Program-made: the position numbers and the translations under genes | Assembly (NCBI GenBank): GCA_035529015.1 | Contig: DATKXP010000192.1 | Span: forward strand, 1 to 7,449 | Direction: 5' to 3' | DNA from: JAUVZF01 sp035529015 | GTDB lineage: Bacteria; Planctomycetota; Phycisphaerae; FEN-1346 | Length of the DNA: 7,449 bases | Shown here: piece by piece, positions 1 to 5,283 of the stretch | How positions within the stretch are numbered: the first letter of the stretch is position 1 | Layout: the number at the start of each line of letters is the position of its first letter | Notes under the pieces: generated by a model | What the model was told of the DNA's origin: nothing | The model's database searches: none | What the model saw: only the letters and a program-made list of their open reading frames with translations

Positions 1-276
1 CGCGACACCGGCACGGCCGCGTGCGTGGAGGCCAAGACCGGCAAGATCGTGTGGCAGGAACGGATCGGCGGCGAGTACGCCTCCTCACCCCTCTACGCCG
101 GCGGCCGCATCTACTTCTTCGGCCTGAGCGGCAAGACCACCGTCATCGAACCCGGCCGCGAGCGCAAGGTCCTGGCCGTCAACGCCCTCGACGGCAAGAT
201 GATGGCCTCCCCCGCCGTCGCCGGCAACGCGCTGTTCCTGCGGACCGAGACGCACCTGTACCGTATCGAGGAATAA
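1..276 (+). CDS. PQQ-like beta-propeller repeat protein, C-terminal fragment
   Basis: The reading frame is open from the left edge, so the true start lies outside the window; 91 codons are visible before the TAA at 274-276. The fragment shows the repeat pattern of PQQ/BamB-type propellers: AKTGKIVWQERIGG followed by ASSPLYAGGRIYFFG, then a last blade with MASPAVAGNALFLRT and a closing HLYRIEE. Such proteins are normally exported beta-propellers with structural or binding roles; the fragment shows no catalytic residues that would fix a substrate. Very similar C-termini are common in planctomycete PQQ-binding-like proteins (family knowledge, from memory). It converges on the oxidoreductase at 393-1745 and is therefore not in an operon with it. 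The ATG-less GTG at 25 is internal and is not the start. Confidence 0.88.
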   Translation, partial: RDTGTAACVEAKTGKIVWQERIGGEYASSPLYAGGRIYFFGLSGKTTVIEPGRERKVLAVNALDGKMMASPAVAGNALFLRTETHLYRIEE

Positions 277-310
277 GAGAGCCTGTTGTGCAGGTCGCCC
301 TGGCTTCCGC

Positions 311-335
311 GTGGTGGCCTTCCCAGGCCCACCAC
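311..335. terminator. Strong hairpin between convergent genes (left)
   Basis: GTGGTGG-CCT pairs with AGG-C-CCACCAC around a TCCC loop, giving 10 pairs with one bulged C. It starts 35 nt after the stop of the PQQ-like gene. No U-tract follows, so it is either a weak or factor-assisted terminator, or a 3'-end stabilising hairpin. Confidence 0.5.
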
Positions 336-354
336 GCATGATTCAAGGTGTCTG

Positions 355-378
355 GCGGCGGCCTGGGAAGGCCGCCGC
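355..378. terminator. Strong hairpin between convergent genes (right)
   Basis: A perfect 10-bp stem, GCGGCGGCCT with AGGCCGCCGC, closes a GGGA loop. It lies 14 nt beyond the stop of the minus-strand oxidoreductase. No T-tract is seen on either strand. Its 14-nt core (360-373) is the exact reverse complement of the core of the neighbouring hairpin (316-329), so the two could also pair with each other. Confidence 0.5.
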
Positions 379-392
379 GCGGAGTTTGCGGG

Positions 393-1745
393 TCACAGGG
401 TCCACGGCGACCGCATCGGGCGGCCGAGCCAGCGGTTGGCGTCGTCGTCGCCGACGAAGACTTCCGTCGCCGGGTCCCACGTCAGCGCTCGGCCCGTCCA
501 GTGGGCGATGCACCCGAGGTGCGAGAGGATGGTCGATTGGCACCCGACCGACACGTCGCAGGCCGGTCGCTCGCGCGTCCGGATGCAGTTCAGCCAGTTC
601 TGATGGTGGCCGGCGATCATGCCTTGGCCGGGCCGGCGGCGAGCGCCTTCCAGAATCTCCGCGGGGTGCGTCCTCAGGTAACCGCCCCGGCCGACCTGCA
701 CCCAACCGTTCTCGCCCACGAACAGGGCGCCGAAGTTGGTCAGGCGCGTCTTCACGTCCCAGCCCTCCGGCACGAACACATTCCGTCCGTCCAAGTGGGG
801 GCCGACCACCTGGAGCAGCACACCGCTCGCGTACCGGTAGGTCAGGACGGGGACCTGGCCGGTCTCGGGCGGCGTGATCTCGACCGGGCCGCTCTCGTCC
901 ATGCCCAGTCCCCACTGGACCACGTCGAAGGCATGGACGGCGTTGCTCGTGAGGTTCCCGCCGCCGAAGTCGCGGCAGAAGTGCCAGGGCACGACGTGCG
1001 GCGGCCGGCCGTACGGATGGTAACGCCGGTTGTACGGCCGCCACGGCGCCGGGCCGAGCCACAGGTCCCAGTCCAGACCGTCCGGAACGGGTTCCGCGGG
1101 CAGGTCCACGTCGCTACTTGTGCCGGGGAAGTTGATGTACACGACGCGCACCTTCCCGATGGCGCCGCGCTGCACCAGGTCGCAGGCGATGTGAAACTCG
1201 GTCGTCGAACGCTGTTGAAGCCCGCTCTGGCACACCCGGCCGTACCGGCCGACCGCCCGGACCATGGCCCGCGCCCCGCGGGCGGTCAGCGAGATGGGTT
1301 TCTCGCAGTAGATGTCCTTGCCCGCCTTGGCTGCCAGCGTCGTCGCCAGGGCGTGCCAGCGGTCGCCGGTGGCGACGACCACCGCGTCGATATCGTCGCG
1401 GGCCAGCAGGTCGCGAAGGTCGTTGTAGGCCGCGCAGCCTCGGTACGTCGCGCCGGGCCGCTGCTCGGCGTATCCCTGCTCGACGGTGGCCTTGGCGTTC
1501 TCGCGGCGCCAGCGGTCCACGTCGCAGACAGCAAGAACCTGGGCGTCCGGGTACGACACGCAGCATCGGACGTGCCCCCGGCCCATCATGCCGACACCGA
1601 TGAAGCCGAGGGTGATACGCTCGCTCGGCGCCGCGGCGCCTTCTGCGCCGAGCGCCGACGCGGGCGCGACGTACGGCGCCACGGCCAGCGCCGCCGCGCC
1701 CTTCAGCCACGTTCGCCGTGTGACTCCTGTTTCCTTTGCTGACAT
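393..1745 (-). CDS. Tat-signal Gfo/Idh/MocA family oxidoreductase
   Basis: 450 aa. The protein opens with a twin-arginine signal (TRRTWLKG, residues 9-16) and an alanine-rich hydrophobic stretch ending near residue 33, so it is expected to be exported folded, probably with its cofactor. A Rossmann dinucleotide-binding motif GFIGVGMMGRG lies at 47-57. The family motif CEKP lies at 147-150, with Lys149 as the usual catalytic lysine. The C-terminal domain carries DLWLGPAPWRPYNRRYHP (227-244) and GGGNLTSNAVHAFD (261-274), which supplies a family-typical His and Asp. The reaction class is NAD(P)-dependent oxidation or reduction of a sugar or polyol; the substrate cannot be read from the sequence. 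The start at 1745 is preferred over an in-frame ATG 22 codons upstream because AAGGAG lies 6 nt before it and the Tat motif follows directly. It is transcribed divergently from the gene at 2108. Confidence 0.95.
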   Translation of the reverse strand: MSAKETGVTRRTWLKGAAALAVAPYVAPASALGAEGAAAPSERITLGFIGVGMMGRGHVRCCVSYPDAQVLAVCDVDRWRRENAKATVEQGYAEQRPGATYRGCAAYNDLRDLLARDDIDAVVVATGDRWHALATTLAAKAGKDIYCEKPISLTARGARAMVRAVGRYGRVCQSGLQQRSTTEFHIACDLVQRGAIGKVRVVYINFPGTSSDVDLPAEPVPDGLDWDLWLGPAPWRPYNRRYHPYGRPPHVVPWHFCRDFGGGNLTSNAVHAFDVVQWGLGMDESGPVEITPPETGQVPVLTYRYASGVLLQVVGPHLDGRNVFVPEGWDVKTRLTNFGALFVGENGWVQVGRGGYLRTHPAEILEGARRRPGQGMIAGHHQNWLNCIRTRERPACDVSVGCQSTILSHLGCIAHWTGRALTWDPATEVFVGDDDANRWLGRPMRSPWTL

Positions 1746-1751
1746 GGTGGG

Positions 1752-1757
1752 CTCCTT
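1752..1757 (-). promoter_or_regulatory. Shine-Dalgarno site of the minus-strand oxidoreductase
   Basis: AAGGAG on the minus strand, 6 nt before the ATG at 1745. It decides the start in favour of the 450-residue form. Confidence 0.85.
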
Positions 1758-1807
1758 GCACCTACCCATAAAGCAAGTGCGCCCGTAATTCAACCGTGAA
1801 CTGCGCG

Positions 1808-1826
1808 GCACGGCGCCACGCCGTGC
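1808..1826. repeat. Short GC hairpin
   Basis: GCACGGCG pairs with CGCCGTGC around CCA: a perfect 8-bp stem. It shares the CACGG/CCGTG core with the larger units at 1850-1937 and may be a decayed relative of them. Confidence 0.55.
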
Positions 1827-1849
1827 GCGGCGGGTCTCCGTACCTGTTT

Positions 1850-1937
1850 ATCGCGTGTGGCACGGCTGGCTTGCCCAGCCGTGTTCTTGCCGCAAAACGT
1901 GTCCACGGCTGGACGAGCCAGCCGTGCCACACGCGAT
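1850..1937. repeat. BIME-like pair of inverted REP-type hairpins
   Basis: Two 37-nt units, 1850-1886 and the reverse complement of 1901-1937, match at 33 of 37 positions by direct comparison. The outer 22 bp (1850-1871 against 1916-1937) are a perfect inverted repeat. Each unit is itself a hairpin with the stem CACGGCTGG / CCAGCCGTG and a 5-nt loop (CTTGC at 1870-1874, ACGAG at 1913-1917). A 14-nt spacer separates the units. This is the layout of a bacterial interspersed mosaic element. Similar palindromes are, from memory, frequent between genes in planctomycete genomes; no REP-associated transposase is visible here. Confidence 0.8.
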
Positions 1938-1952
1938 TGACTGCCTTGGCGG

Positions 1953-1969
1953 GTACGTTAAACACGTAC
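1953..1969. promoter_or_regulatory. Operator-like palindrome
   Basis: GTACGT-TAAAC-ACGTAC: a perfect 6-bp dyad with a 5-nt centre. It lies about 50 bp upstream of the best -35 candidate for the gene at 2108, where an activator or repressor could act. The regulator is unknown. Confidence 0.4.
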
Positions 1970-2015
1970 GGTCTCCGGACCGGCCGCGCACCGCGCACGA
2001 GGCGGCAACCTTCAA

Positions 2016-2044
2016 CTGGCAAAGGGGGCGCCCGGTGGTATGAT
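2016..2044 (+). promoter_or_regulatory. Probable sigma-70-type promoter for the 2108-4648 genes
   Basis: CTGGCA (2016-2021), a 17-nt spacer, then TATGAT (2039-2044), preceded by TGG, which makes an extended -10. Predicted transcription would begin near 2051, leaving a leader of about 57 nt before the ATG at 2108. Confidence 0.5.
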
Positions 2045-2092
2045 AACGCCTGACCGCGCGAGACGACTCCGCCGCCGCGTGCACCACCGACG

Positions 2093-2100
2093 TAAGGAGG
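2093..2100 (+). promoter_or_regulatory. Shine-Dalgarno site of the AVP-variant oxidoreductase-like gene
   Basis: TAAGGAGG, nearly a full anti-SD match, 7 nt before the ATG at 2108. It fixes that start. Confidence 0.9.
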
Positions 2101-2107
2101 GCGATCC

Positions 2108-3295
2108 ATGTCCGAGACGCCAGTCGATCGACGCAGGTTCCTCGAGCAACTCGGCCTCGGTTCCCTGGGGCTGACGGCGGCCGGCACCCTGGCCGCGCAG
2201 ACCCTTGCCGCCGGGCAGCCGAAGAAGCAGAAGACGTGGCAGCCCGTCTCCGACCGCAAGATCCGTTTCGGCATCGTCGGCTACGGCGTCTGCCGCTTCG
2301 GTGCCGCCTTCGGATTCCAGGACCATCCGAACGTCAAGATCCTCGCCGTCAGCGATCTGATTCCCGACCGCCGGGCCGGACTCATGAAGGCCTGCCGGTG
2401 CGAGAAGTCGTACGAATCGCTCGAAGTGCTGGTGAAGGACCCCCGGATCGAGGCGGTGTTCGTCGCCACCGACGCCCCCAGCCACGCGCGGCACTGCATG
2501 GAGGCCCTCAAGCACGGCAAGCACGTCATGACGGCCGTGCCCGCCACGTGGGGATCCATCGAGGAGGCCGAGCAACTCGTCGAGACCGTCCGCAAGACCG
2601 GCCTCAAGTACATGATGGCCGAGACCAGTTGCTACCGGGCCGACTGCCACGCCATGCGCGAGATTTTCCGGGCCGGCGGGTTCGGACGCCTCGTCTACTC
2701 CGAGGGCGAGTACTATCATTACACCGCGAAGCCGATCGACTCGTTCAAGGGCTGGCGCATCGGCAGCCCGCCGCTCTGGTATCCCACCCACTCGACCGCC
2801 TACTACGTCGGCGTGACCGGCAAGCGGTTCACCTCCGTTTCCTGCGCCGGGTTCCGCGGCGACTTCCCCTCCATTCAACCCGGCGCCAACCGGTACGACA
2901 ACCCGTTCTCCGACGAAATCGCCCTGCTGCGGACCAGCGAGGGCGGCGCGTCGCGCATGTCCAAGTTGAGGGCCGTACGCGGACGCATCGTCGAGACCGG
3001 CCGCGTCTTCGGCGAACGCGGATGGATGGACGACACCGGATACCACGGCGTGGCGAAGAACCTGCCCGACACCGCCCGTCCGCCCCTTCCGCCGGGCGTT
3101 CCTGGCGGGGGGCACGGCGGCTCGCACGGACTGCTCGCCGACGAGTTCGTCACGGCGATCCTCGAGGACCGCCGGCCCCTGGTCAACGTCTACGAGGCCC
3201 TGGCCATGACCGTGCCCGGCATCGTCGCCCACCAGTCGGCCCTGAAAGACGGCGAGACGCTCAACGTCCCGCAATACGACGCGCCCAAGGCCTGA
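2108..3295 (+). CDS. Tat-signal Gfo/Idh/MocA-like protein lacking the EKP lysine
   Basis: 395 aa. A twin-arginine signal, RRRFLEQ at 8-14, is followed by a hydrophobic stretch to about residue 35, so export by Tat is expected. The Rossmann motif is FGIVGYGVCRFG (54-65), followed by ILAVSDLIPDR (78-88) for the cofactor-binding strand. Where most family members have EKP, this protein reads MTAVPATWGS (141-150): Glu and Lys are replaced by Ala143 and Val144, so the usual catalytic lysine is missing. The C-terminal domain continues normally (YSEGEYYHY 197-205, LWYPTHSTAYYVGVTG 223-238, DEFVTAILEDRRPLVN 345-360). It may bind a dinucleotide but use a different catalytic group, or be a non-catalytic or differently acting member. 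The next gene starts 111 nt downstream on the same strand without a clear promoter of its own, so co-transcription is likely. Confidence 0.94.
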   Translation: MSETPVDRRRFLEQLGLGSLGLTAAGTLAAQTLAAGQPKKQKTWQPVSDRKIRFGIVGYGVCRFGAAFGFQDHPNVKILAVSDLIPDRRAGLMKACRCEKSYESLEVLVKDPRIEAVFVATDAPSHARHCMEALKHGKHVMTAVPATWGSIEEAEQLVETVRKTGLKYMMAETSCYRADCHAMREIFRAGGFGRLVYSEGEYYHYTAKPIDSFKGWRIGSPPLWYPTHSTAYYVGVTGKRFTSVSCAGFRGDFPSIQPGANRYDNPFSDEIALLRTSEGGASRMSKLRAVRGRIVETGRVFGERGWMDDTGYHGVAKNLPDTARPPLPPGVPGGGHGGSHGLLADEFVTAILEDRRPLVNVYEALAMTVPGIVAHQSALKDGETLNVPQYDAPKA

Positions 3296-3343
3296 TGCGA
3301 CAACGGCACTTCTCGCGCGGCGTTTCGCTACGGAACCGTTAGC

Positions 3344-3361
3344 CGGCGGGCTTGCCCGCCG
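3344..3361. repeat. GC hairpin between the two plus-strand genes
   Basis: CGGCGGGC pairs with GCCCGCCG around TT, in the 111-nt gap between 3295 and 3407. The GGGCTTGCCC centre resembles the GGCTTGCCC centre of the REP-like unit at 1850-1886, so it may be a short relative. It could slow transcription or protect the upstream message; no T-tract follows. Confidence 0.55.
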
Positions 3362-3392
3362 CGCGTGGATTGCTCGTTAGACGGGAATTGCC

Positions 3393-3398
3393 AGGAGG
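3393..3398 (+). promoter_or_regulatory. Shine-Dalgarno site of the oligogalacturonate-lyase-like gene
   Basis: AGGAGG, 8 nt before the ATG at 3407. It selects that ATG over an in-frame ATG at 3365, which has no ribosome site. Confidence 0.88.
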
Positions 3399-3406
3399 GC
3401 CATGCC

Positions 3407-4648
3407 ATGAACCGCCTTGGCACGGATCGAACCCTCACGCGCCGCACGGCGCTGCGCCGAATGGCCGCCGGCGCTTTTGCCGTCGTCGGTGTTGCCCATC
3501 GCACCTCGGCCGGGGAACAGCCTGCGGCCAAGGCACCCGTCTGCGTCGAGCGGCTGCCCAACGGCGTCGAAATCTGGCAGGTCACCACCGAGGCGCTCGC
3601 CCAGTCGAACATCTACTGCGAGGTCCCTTACTGCTCGCGCGACTCGCGGCACTTCGTGTACCAGCGGCACAACCCCAAACTCTCCGGCAACCGCACCGAG
3701 TTCATGGTCGTGGAACTGGGCACCTGGAAACAGCACCGCCTCGACGCGGCCGCCTCCATCTCCGGCTGCGCCGTCTCGCCGCAGGGCGCGTTCTATTACA
3801 TCAAGCGCACGCCCGGCGGCGAACTCGACCTGATGCGGGCCGACCTGGCCGAGGGCACACCCCGGCCCGTCTACCACATGAAGAACGAGCCCTGGATCGC
3901 TCTGGGCACCGTGTCGGCCGACGGGCGGTACTTCGCGCGCGGCAAGCGGCTGGACGACGCCTGGACGTCGTTCGGCATCGTCCTGTTCGACCTGAAGCAG
4001 GGCCGACATGATGTGATTGACCGCGACCCCTTCATCCTCAACCCGCATCCCCAGTTCGAGTTCGCCGAGAGCCGGCGCCTCATGATCCAGCACAACCGCG
4101 GAGGCAAGTACACGCCCGACGGCAAACGCCTCCAACTCGTCGGGCCCGAGGGGGCCACGCTCTATCTGCTCTCGGTGCCCGGCGGCAAGCGGACCACACT
4201 CCAGGTCGGAACGCCTCACACCACGTCCTGCACCGGACACGAGGCCTGGATCGGCGCCACCGGCGAGATGCTCCTGTCGGTCAGCGCCCGAGGCGACTAC
4301 GCCCCCGACAAGGGCAACCTGTTGGGCGTCCGTGCAGGGCAGGCCGCGAGGGTGGTCGCCAAGGGATACCGCTTCAACCACGTGGGAGTCAGCCGATGCG
4401 GACGTCTCTTCTGCTGCGATGACTGGCAAGGGACCTACAAGATCGTGATCGGCTCCGTCGCCACCGGCAGGACGGCCGTCGTGTGCGACTCGCGCACCGT
4501 GCCCGACCGCGCCCAGAACACCCATCCTCACGCGTACCTGACGCCCGACCTGGGGTGGGTCGTCTTCAACTCGAACCGCAGCGGCTTCCCCCACGTCCAC
4601 GCCGCCCGCGTCCCGCCGCAGATGACCGCCGATCTCCTGAAAGCCTGA
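3407..4648 (+). CDS. Tat-exported oligogalacturonate lyase-like protein (PL22-type beta-propeller)
   Basis: 413 aa. The N-terminus LTRRTALRRMAAGAFAVVG (10-28) is a Tat signal, so the protein should act in the periplasm or outside. The rest is a WD40-like propeller with repeated SPDG-type turns (SADGRYFARG 170-179, YTPDGKRL 235-242). Family knowledge: PL22 oligogalacturonate lyases cleave unsaturated oligogalacturonides by beta-elimination, with Mn bound by three His and one Gln. Aligned by eye with the remembered Erwinia enzyme, CTGHEAW (275-281) supplies His278 and QNTHPH (370-375) supplies Gln370, His373 and His375; the residues after it (LTPD, then VVFNSN) also track the enzyme. His214 in NPHPQF is a candidate for the catalytic base. 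I could not place the partner arginine. Classical Ogl enzymes are cytoplasmic, so a Tat signal is unusual. A relative with another uronate substrate cannot be excluded. It probably shares a transcript with the gene at 2108. Confidence 0.9.
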   Translation: MNRLGTDRTLTRRTALRRMAAGAFAVVGVAHRTSAGEQPAAKAPVCVERLPNGVEIWQVTTEALAQSNIYCEVPYCSRDSRHFVYQRHNPKLSGNRTEFMVVELGTWKQHRLDAAASISGCAVSPQGAFYYIKRTPGGELDLMRADLAEGTPRPVYHMKNEPWIALGTVSADGRYFARGKRLDDAWTSFGIVLFDLKQGRHDVIDRDPFILNPHPQFEFAESRRLMIQHNRGGKYTPDGKRLQLVGPEGATLYLLSVPGGKRTTLQVGTPHTTSCTGHEAWIGATGEMLLSVSARGDYAPDKGNLLGVRAGQAARVVAKGYRFNHVGVSRCGRLFCCDDWQGTYKIVIGSVATGRTAVVCDSRTVPDRAQNTHPHAYLTPDLGWVVFNSNRSGFPHVHAARVPPQMTADLLKA

Positions 4649-4659
4649 CGCCGGCCACG

Positions 4660-4722
4660 CCCATCGAGCCGGGAGCGGAACCTCCCCGTCACGCTCCCCA
4701 CCGTGGGCCCCCGAGCGATGGG
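4660..4722. terminator. Nested dyad after the lyase-like gene
   Basis: CCCATCG (4660-4666) pairs with CGATGGG (4716-4722) and encloses GGGAGCG (4671-4677) with CGCTCCC (4692-4698). It begins 11 nt after the stop codon, where a 3'-end structure is expected, but lacks a T-tract. It abuts and slightly overlaps the dispersed repeat that follows. Confidence 0.4.
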
Positions 4723-4776
4723 TGGCATGGTCATCCCGAAGGTGGCCGAGCCACACCTTGGGTGGTGACCATGTTC
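4720..4776 (+). repeat. Dispersed palindromic repeat, copy A
   Basis: The ends GGGTGGCATGGTCA (4720-4733) and GTGACCATGTTC (4765-4776) are both found in inverted orientation at 6868-6902. CATGGTCA and TGACCATG form an 8-bp dyad that closes the element, and an inner imperfect stem (AAGGTGG with CCACACCTT) fills the centre. The centre is longer than in copy B. Confidence 0.75.
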
Positions 4777-4940
4777 CGACCCCCCGGCGCCAAGCAAGGG
4801 CCGCCAAGCCCCACCACTCGCCTTCTTGTCGTTGCTTCCGAGGGGTATCGCGATAGATTATCTGCACGTCAGGCAACCGCACGAGTGCAGTGCCGTCTGC
4901 CCTGGACCCGGAAGGCACAGTAGCAGGGAGGAATTGGCAT

Positions 4941-4975
4941 CCTGTGTTCGGAATCCTGCCAGAATCCGAACCAGG
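4941..4975. repeat. Hairpin upstream of the 5022 promoter
   Basis: CCTG plus GTTCGGA pair with TCCGAAC plus CAGG: 11 pairs, one bulged T and a 12-nt loop. It ends 46 bp before the -35 box at 5022, so it could be a regulator site or a late terminator for upstream transcription. Confidence 0.5.
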
Positions 4976-5021
4976 GGGGTACGATGTCTGGGGCGCTTCC
5001 CACTGACGCATGGCAACTTGC

Positions 5022-5049
5022 TTGACTTGCTGAAATTCTGTGCTATAGT
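5022..5049 (+). promoter_or_regulatory. Strong extended -10 promoter
   Basis: TTGACT (5022-5027), a 16-nt spacer, then TATAGT (5044-5049) preceded by TGC. Both hexamers match the housekeeping consensus at five of six positions. Transcription is predicted to begin near 5056. It drives either the PEP-CTERM gene at 5284 or a short RNA ending near 5190. Confidence 0.75.
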
Positions 5050-5055
5050 TCCCCT

Positions 5056-5283
5056 TGCAGGGGGCAAGAAACATGTCGAGCGGAATGTTACGGGGCTGGC
5101 CTCCGGTGAGGAGCGCGGCCTGTTTTATTGGCTTGTTGCCAACAAGGGCCGGTCTCCGGCACACACCGGGAAAGCCGGCCTTTTGCTTTTCGGGCGCTGA
5201 CAGGTTGTGATGAAAGAACCGGGGGAGAACTGGAGATCGCGCTTTCTCTTTGGCAACTCGCATGGCATGAAAGGGCATTAGCG
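5056..5283 (+). promoter_or_regulatory. Long structured 5' leader of the PEP-CTERM gene
   Basis: About 228 nt separate the predicted transcription start from the ATG. Stems seen in order: CTTGC/GCAAG (5054-5068), AACAT/ATGTT near 5071-5090, CCTC/GAGG near 5100-5111, and two mutually exclusive stems, TTGGC/GCCAA (5128-5142) and CTTGTT/AACAAG (5132-5146), just before a terminator-like hairpin. Two tiny frames run through it: 5073-5210 (45 aa) and 5210-5281 (23 aa). They overlap as TGATG, and the second ends 2 nt before the gene's ATG. No known riboswitch class is recognised. Confidence 0.5.
5147..5190 (+). terminator. Terminator-like or attenuator-like hairpin in the leader
   Basis: GGCCGG (5147-5152) pairs with CCGGCC (5175-5180). 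An inner CCGG/CCGG stem (5156-5159 with 5166-5169) closes a CACACA loop. TTTTGCTTTT follows at 5181-5190. A GC stem followed by a T-rich run is the form of an intrinsic terminator. Lying between a good promoter and its gene, it is either an attenuator or the end of a small RNA of about 135 nt. Confidence 0.5.

Larger units (their letters stand above)
1746..2107. other. Divergent intergenic region, 362 bp
   Basis: No gene is supported here; short open frames over the hairpins are artefacts of GC-rich palindromes. From left to right it holds a ribosome site for the minus gene, a weak minus-strand promoter candidate (TTGAAT at 1788-1793 and TTATGG at 1766-1771, both read on the minus strand, 16 nt apart), a hairpin at 1808-1826, an inverted pair of REP-like units at 1850-1937, an operator-like palindrome at 1953-1969, and a promoter candidate for the plus gene at 2016-2044. 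Confidence 0.8.
4649..5021. other. Gene-free spacer with several dyads
   Basis: No coding region is supported. The spacer holds a nested dyad just after the lyase-like gene (4660-4722), one copy of a dispersed palindromic repeat (4720-4776), and a hairpin at 4941-4975 shortly before the promoter at 5022. Nothing recognisable is seen in about 4780-4940. Confidence 0.75.

Noticed and set aside
348..1742. 464-codon open frame on the plus strand opposite the oxidoreductase
   Set aside because: It is the GC-driven antisense shadow of a clear Gfo/Idh/MocA gene, with no ribosome site and no domain pattern.
2012..3274. 420-codon minus-strand open frame over the AVP-variant gene
   Set aside because: An antisense shadow; the plus strand has a Tat signal, a Rossmann motif and a near-perfect Shine-Dalgarno site.
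3377..5278. 633-codon minus-strand open frame
   Set aside because: It runs antisense to the lyase-like gene and then through hairpins, a promoter and the leader; the composition is that of a shadow frame.
5128..5283. Upstream ATG extending the PEP-CTERM protein by 52 residues
   Set aside because: It would start inside the leader hairpins, lacks a ribosome site, and would bury the signal peptide that begins at the ATG at 5284.
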